Origin: Prostheceraeus crozeri
Lineage: Eukaryota > Platyhelminthes > Polycladida > Euryleptidae
Length of the DNA: 64,000 nucleotides
Assembly: GCA_907163375.1 (NCBI GenBank)
Contig: CAJQUW010011567.1
Location: 186,001-250,000 of the forward strand
Reading direction: 5' to 3'
Both the position numbers and the translations under genes were made by a program. Below are positions 60,149 through 64,000 of this stretch, piece by piece. Below the pieces are notes generated by a model. The model had not been told where the DNA came from and ran no database searches. It saw only the letters and a list, made by a program, of their open reading frames with translations. Positions within the stretch are counted from its first letter, which is position 1, and each line of letters opens with the position of its first letter.

Positions 60149-61106
60149 TATTTTTAAACAGAGCTTTGAAAATACATTAAAAACTAGACGTTGCGAACAC
60201 CATGTCACGCATCAATCCTCTCCACCCTCCACTGCAGATGAATCAGCGTCAACTGAACCCGAGGTATGTGACTCATGGACATCAGGCGAGGTCGAGGAAT
60301 TACGGACTGTATATTCTAGTTTCAACACAACTTGGGTATAACTAATGAAAAATCAAATTTGTGATAATTGTGAGAAATTTGCAAGTTACATAGCTACTAT
60401 AGCATTAACTGCTGGGGGACATGGGATTTACTTATAATCCAATTTAAACAACTTCAAGATGTTCAAGTCGCTTCAAGAAGCTTCGGCTGCAAGAAATAGT
60501 TCAGATGAAAACCTTGTCTTCCTTTATGCCTTCGAACGCCACTGACAATGATTCTTAATATATTTCATCGCATGATAATCAATGATATTCGTGCAAATGT
60601 CAGCGTTTATGCAAATTCTGGTAATAAACAATTTGACTTATGAATTAAATTATTATTATGAATTTTATCTGAGGACAGAGAAGGTCAATCAGGAAAATCT
60701 CAATATGTTCACATTATACGAGTACATGTTCCACCCCTAAAGTGTTTAAAATATTGGTGTTTGGCGACTTTTAAAATACTCAATAGTTTGTGCCAACATT
60801 CACATCTGCAAAATCGGGACATGGTCACTATCATGAGGTATGCAAACTAACCCACATTTAAAAAATCTACATTATTTTGAATATGTTATTGAACATAAAT
60901 ACATTAAAGTACGACGTACTATTTGAGACAATGGAATCATAAAATATATATGACTGTGAAAAGCGAGTGGCATCTTATATGAGCACGACAACACACATAC
61001 ATCATAGCACACATGTGAATATGGAATCCACGCAGCGCAAATTTTTGAATTATTTTGCTAGACTTATTTAGAAACTGAATAGCAAAAATCATACAACATA
61101 AAAAAT
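60149..61106. other. no gene recognised
   Basis: The 75-codon frame 60114-60341 starts inside the Tc1 element and runs out of it; its STADESASTEPE stretch is of low complexity. No domain was seen. Confidence 0.45.
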
Positions 61107-61619
61107 TTAAATATTGGGACATTTGTCAGAAAATAAAGACTGCTGAAAATGGCAATAAAATCGGGACAGTTCCGACGAAATTGGGAAAGTTTGCAAGTCT
61201 GTAAATATATCACGTGGAAAATTGCAAGTCTGTGCACATTTCATTCTACGAAGTACTGTCTGCTTGCTCATTTTGCATGAGAAAAAGTCATAAACACCAG
61301 ACATGAAACCAAACAAATGAGAGACAACAATCATTTGGTTATTATGCCGACGATACAAAAAAACAGATACTGCGGTGCTTTCATCCTTCAGCCTAGAAAA
61401 TTGAATTGTTAACAAGTGGCATTGTCTCCTGCTGTGACATGCATTGGCGTGATGTAATTGATCATCAACAAAACATACGCTAGCTGCGATTTCATTAAAT
61501 ACATTGATTATAGCCTGTTCTTCGAATTCAACGTGACAATGGAAACATGTCATGGAGCAAGTTTCACAAAATGACATTATCTTCTCCCAATCGTGAGTAG
61601 TATGAAGTGTGACTGACAA
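61107..61619 (-). CDS. unrecognised 170-codon open frame, Cys/His-rich
   Basis: The longest frame not explained by a mobile element. It opens without ATG: the tool start is TTG, the open stretch continues about 18 codons further upstream to a TGA, and the first ATG is residue 15. The N-terminal third is Cys/His-rich: C-x-x-C-x-x-x-C-x-x-C in SFCETCSMTCFHCHVEFEEQ, then C, H, H, C, H and C spaced through residues 49-67, which could bind zinc. The middle and end have no motif I know. No neighbour gives context. It may be an internal exon, a pseudogene, a piece of an unidentified element, or a chance frame. Confidence 0.25.
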   Translation of the reverse strand: MSVTLHTTHDWEKIMSFCETCSMTCFHCHVEFEEQAIINVFNEIAASVCFVDDQLHHANACHSRRQCHLLTIQFSRLKDESTAVSVFLYRRHNNQMIVVSHLFGFMSGVYDFFSCKMSKQTVLRRMKCAQTCNFPRDIFTDLQTFPISSELSRFYCHFQQSLFSDKCPNI

Positions 61620-61803
61620 TACACGTTTTGGGTATATTCTAAGATGACAAGACAGCGAATCATCTAAATTAAGTCAATAGTATTTTACGCAACAAGTGCA
61701 AAATATCCATCTTTATTGCATTTTACGAACCCGAAGGGCGAGGGATTGCCCAACCGAACAAACATCGACCGCTGAAGGTGCTGGACGCCAAAGGTCTGTC
61801 TCT
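61620..61803. other. no gene recognised
   Basis: Short stretch; the part 61730-61800 is somewhat GC-richer, without a clear frame. Confidence 0.45.
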
Positions 61804-61870
61804 GAAACGTTTAACTTTTAGTTTATTATATCGACCTGTAAATTGAAAAGGGGAGTTTTGATTATTTCCT
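61804..61870 (+). repeat. repeat piece related to 49498-49560
   Basis: GAAACGTTTAACTTTTAGTT and GTTTTGATTATTTCC match the 49.5-kb copy (AAACGTTTAACTTTTACTTT and GTTTGATTATTTCTA) with small indels. The element is unknown. Confidence 0.6.
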
Positions 61871-61927
61871 CTCACTTTCTCAGAAAGTTGATTTCCCGTC
61901 AGCTGGTCAACTATGTTATGCTGGTGG

Positions 61928-62119
61928 TGAATGGTTTAACGTCACTACTACCGATACTGGGGGCTTAGACGGTGCTGACATGGTGAGACTTTAATCTGGA
62001 GCGTTGTGATGTTTTTGTCCGGATGCCCTCCGACGACTTCCATTGACACTTTCTGGACTCGACCTCTGTACCGGAAGATCGCTAAGCCAAGCACGTAAGC
62101 ACTGTGCCACGGAGACCAC
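61928..62119 (-). mobile_element. tRNA-derived SINE (family 1), minus strand
   Basis: The complement begins GTGGTCTCCGTGGCACAGTG, then TTACGTGCTTGGCTTAGCG, GGTCGAGTCCAGAAAGTGTC, GGAGGGCATCCGGACAAAAA and ends GTAGTGACGTTAAACCATTC, matching the family throughout. Confidence 0.85.
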
Positions 62120-62334
62120 TAATTCAACTTTATCCAAGAATATATGAAACATATGCATGTACGTTTAGTTAGTGACTATTGAAATAAAATTTAAATAAGT
62201 GCTATGGATTGCTATGAAAACGTTTACCATTTTCCTGAAATCAACATTTTCTTCATTTAAAATGCGAGTGGAATAGTATCGACTGTGCATTACACTGCAT
62301 AATAATAGCACGAGAAATTGATTTCTTTGACTTG

Positions 62335-62418
62335 TAAATAATTGCAATTAATTGAAACCTGATCCAATCCATTAACTGAGTCGAAGCTGTTTCATCAATC
62401 ATATAATTTTCCAGCCCC
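62335..62418. mobile_element. right-hand end of a hAT-type element related to 1825-2610
   Basis: AATTGCAATTAATTGAAACC, CATCAATCATATAATTTTCC and the terminal CAGCCCCTG parallel the last 90 bp of the element at 1825-2610. A degraded left end may lie near 62170 (AGTGACTATTGAAATAAAAT), but no target duplication could be found. Confidence 0.55.
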
Positions 62419-63325
62419 TGGATGACAGTGCTTGTTCTTGCCACGAACCTTACGATGCAATTAAAACTCAAGTTATTTTTCTGAAAGTGGAGAATGGCTC
62501 ACATATTTCATTGCATTATTGCGGCAAGTTGCATTGATACATTTTCTTGCATCAAATCTATTCTTATCATTCTACCTGACATTTTCGGTGTCTAGATATC
62601 CAGCATCATTGTTATTCTGCCCTTGTCCGACGACTGATCGTTGCGAATACCAATCCATATCAACACAGTTGAAATTGAACTATAAAAACAATAACAATCA
62701 ATCACTGCCAATACTTTCATAAATGTCTCGCCAAGAAAACAAACCAGAGCGATCGAATTTCCTAGAGAATCTTTCTTCTAAAATGCAGACGACGCATTTT
62801 CAAAGGATCGAAACCTAGCTCCAGACATACATGTAGACACTTAGTACGCTTTGTTTAACAGTTTGACAATCGTTTTTGATGACTGTCTGTGCCAATATGA
62901 CAGTTTCAGGATTATGGTTTAAAGAAAATTAGTTCAAATTGTTTTCTTCAGCTATTTTAATTCAAGGATGTGCATGTCTAAGAATAAACAGCACAACAAG
63001 CTTCGAACATTTAGGAGCATAACTTCAATGACAAGATAATCAAAATCAAGCTGGAGATTCAACATTCAATAACGTAAAATTTCCATCAAATGATGCCAAA
63101 CTGATCAGACATCTTCAGACGTCATGAATGATCAGACGAAAGGAGCCTCGCGGGAATTTGATCTGTGATGTTATTCTGGGTGGTACTGTCCGAAATTCGG
63201 AGTACGCCTTCATAGTGTCCATCTAACCGAATATCACAAGTGTAAAAAAACATTCATTATTGTTTTACTACTTGTTGATGACCGAGTCTGTCACGATTTG
63301 AAGTGGTGACTCCACAGAATTGGAC
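62419..63325. other. no gene recognised
   Basis: No supported feature; frames are below 75 codons. Confidence 0.5.
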
Positions 63326-63824
63326 AAGTCGTCTCTTCTTCCGTTTGACTAGAAAGGAAACATTGGAACATGTAATGCCTATGAAATGGCACAATCTCCA
63401 GACTAAATACCATAGCAATCGAACAATAAACAGGCAGTGAAACATTGAACACGCCAAATTGTGCGAAGTTTCAGTGACTGTTATCAACCGGATCAGACAG
63501 CAAAGAGACACAGACGATGTCAAGTTCTACAGAGAAGTTTGTGAACGTTTTTTCGTGCGCCTGCTAACTTTTTTAATAATGATCAGAGGGCCCAACATTA
63601 TCGAGAAAACTTTTGCGCAATGATCTGAATTCCTCAAATTTGAAGGAATCGTGGCGATCGGAGCATTTTGAAGGAATTCACAGCAATCCGCAAGCGACCC
63701 TTTTTTCCTTATGTCTGCAAGGCTTTAAAAATTTCTATTTGCCCACTTAGTAAGTTCCTGCATATGCCATCGTTTTGAATCAGTTTGCACTTTTAGCAAA
63801 GTGATACTCTTAATCTAATTCTGT
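63326..63824 (+). repeat. unnamed dispersed repeat, copy 2
   Basis: Homologous to 11235-11704 in the same orientation over its length. It includes about 35 bp (TTTCAGTGACTGTTATCAAC and following bases, near 63468) absent from copy 1. A minus-strand frame of 88 codons (63257-63523) has no recognised domain. Confidence 0.75.
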
Positions 63825-64000
63825 GATTGACTTACATGACATTTCTACCGCGTCTATCAGCACTGCAATTGACTACTAAACAATGAAAGAAGGCGCCTCA
63901 TCATAAAAATCTTGCAATAGCACGTCTCTGTCACAGCATTGAGTAATTTGACCCCGCAATCTGACCTTGCCAAGTTAAACAATAATAGTACAAAAGACGT

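Overview
The window looks like intergenic or intronic DNA of an animal, probably an aquatic invertebrate. It is AT-rich, has no operons or dense genes, and carries tRNA-derived SINEs, hAT and Tc1/mariner transposons and 5'-truncated LINEs, a mix typical of metazoan genomes. The species cannot be fixed from sequence alone, and I found no convincing host protein-coding gene. Almost everything that can be named is a mobile element or its remains.

Layout: 0-8 kb holds SINE copies, a hAT-type element inserted into a SINE (1825-2610), a pair of opposed 15-bp minisatellite arms (6115-6711) and a 1.1-kb element with hAT-like ends (7017-8133). 9-14.9 kb has a foldback hairpin, one copy of an unnamed dispersed repeat, a LINE tail and a SINE. 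At 18-20.2 kb lies the only long intact reading frame: 629 codons of reverse transcriptase plus restriction-like endonuclease, boxed by inverted copies of a 3'-UTR-like sequence and a 15-bp direct repeat. 22-27.2 kb has two hAT relics with zinc-finger coding remains and a head-to-head SINE pair. 28-35.3 kb is SINEs of two further families plus LINE debris. 35.3-42.6 kb is nearly featureless. 42.6-49.6 kb has a 615-bp hAT MITE, a SINE with a triplicated head, LINE tails, an unidentified decayed coding segment and small palindromes. 54.8-60.2 kb has a LINE tail, a nearly 2-kb hAT element with 8-bp target duplications and a 1.4-kb Tc1-like element with TA duplications. The end has an unrecognised 170-codon frame, a SINE, and a second copy of the 11.2-kb repeat.

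The elements do not cooperate as a pathway; they are layers of insertion. The hAT element at 1825 is younger than the SINE it splits. SINEs of all three families probably depended on LINE machinery, but no SINE here could be matched to a particular LINE tail. The most unusual object is the RT/endonuclease unit at 17999-20218: its ends imply a double-ended insertion, and its undamaged frame contrasts with the decay of every other coding relic. All alignments were done by eye, so identities and borders are approximate.
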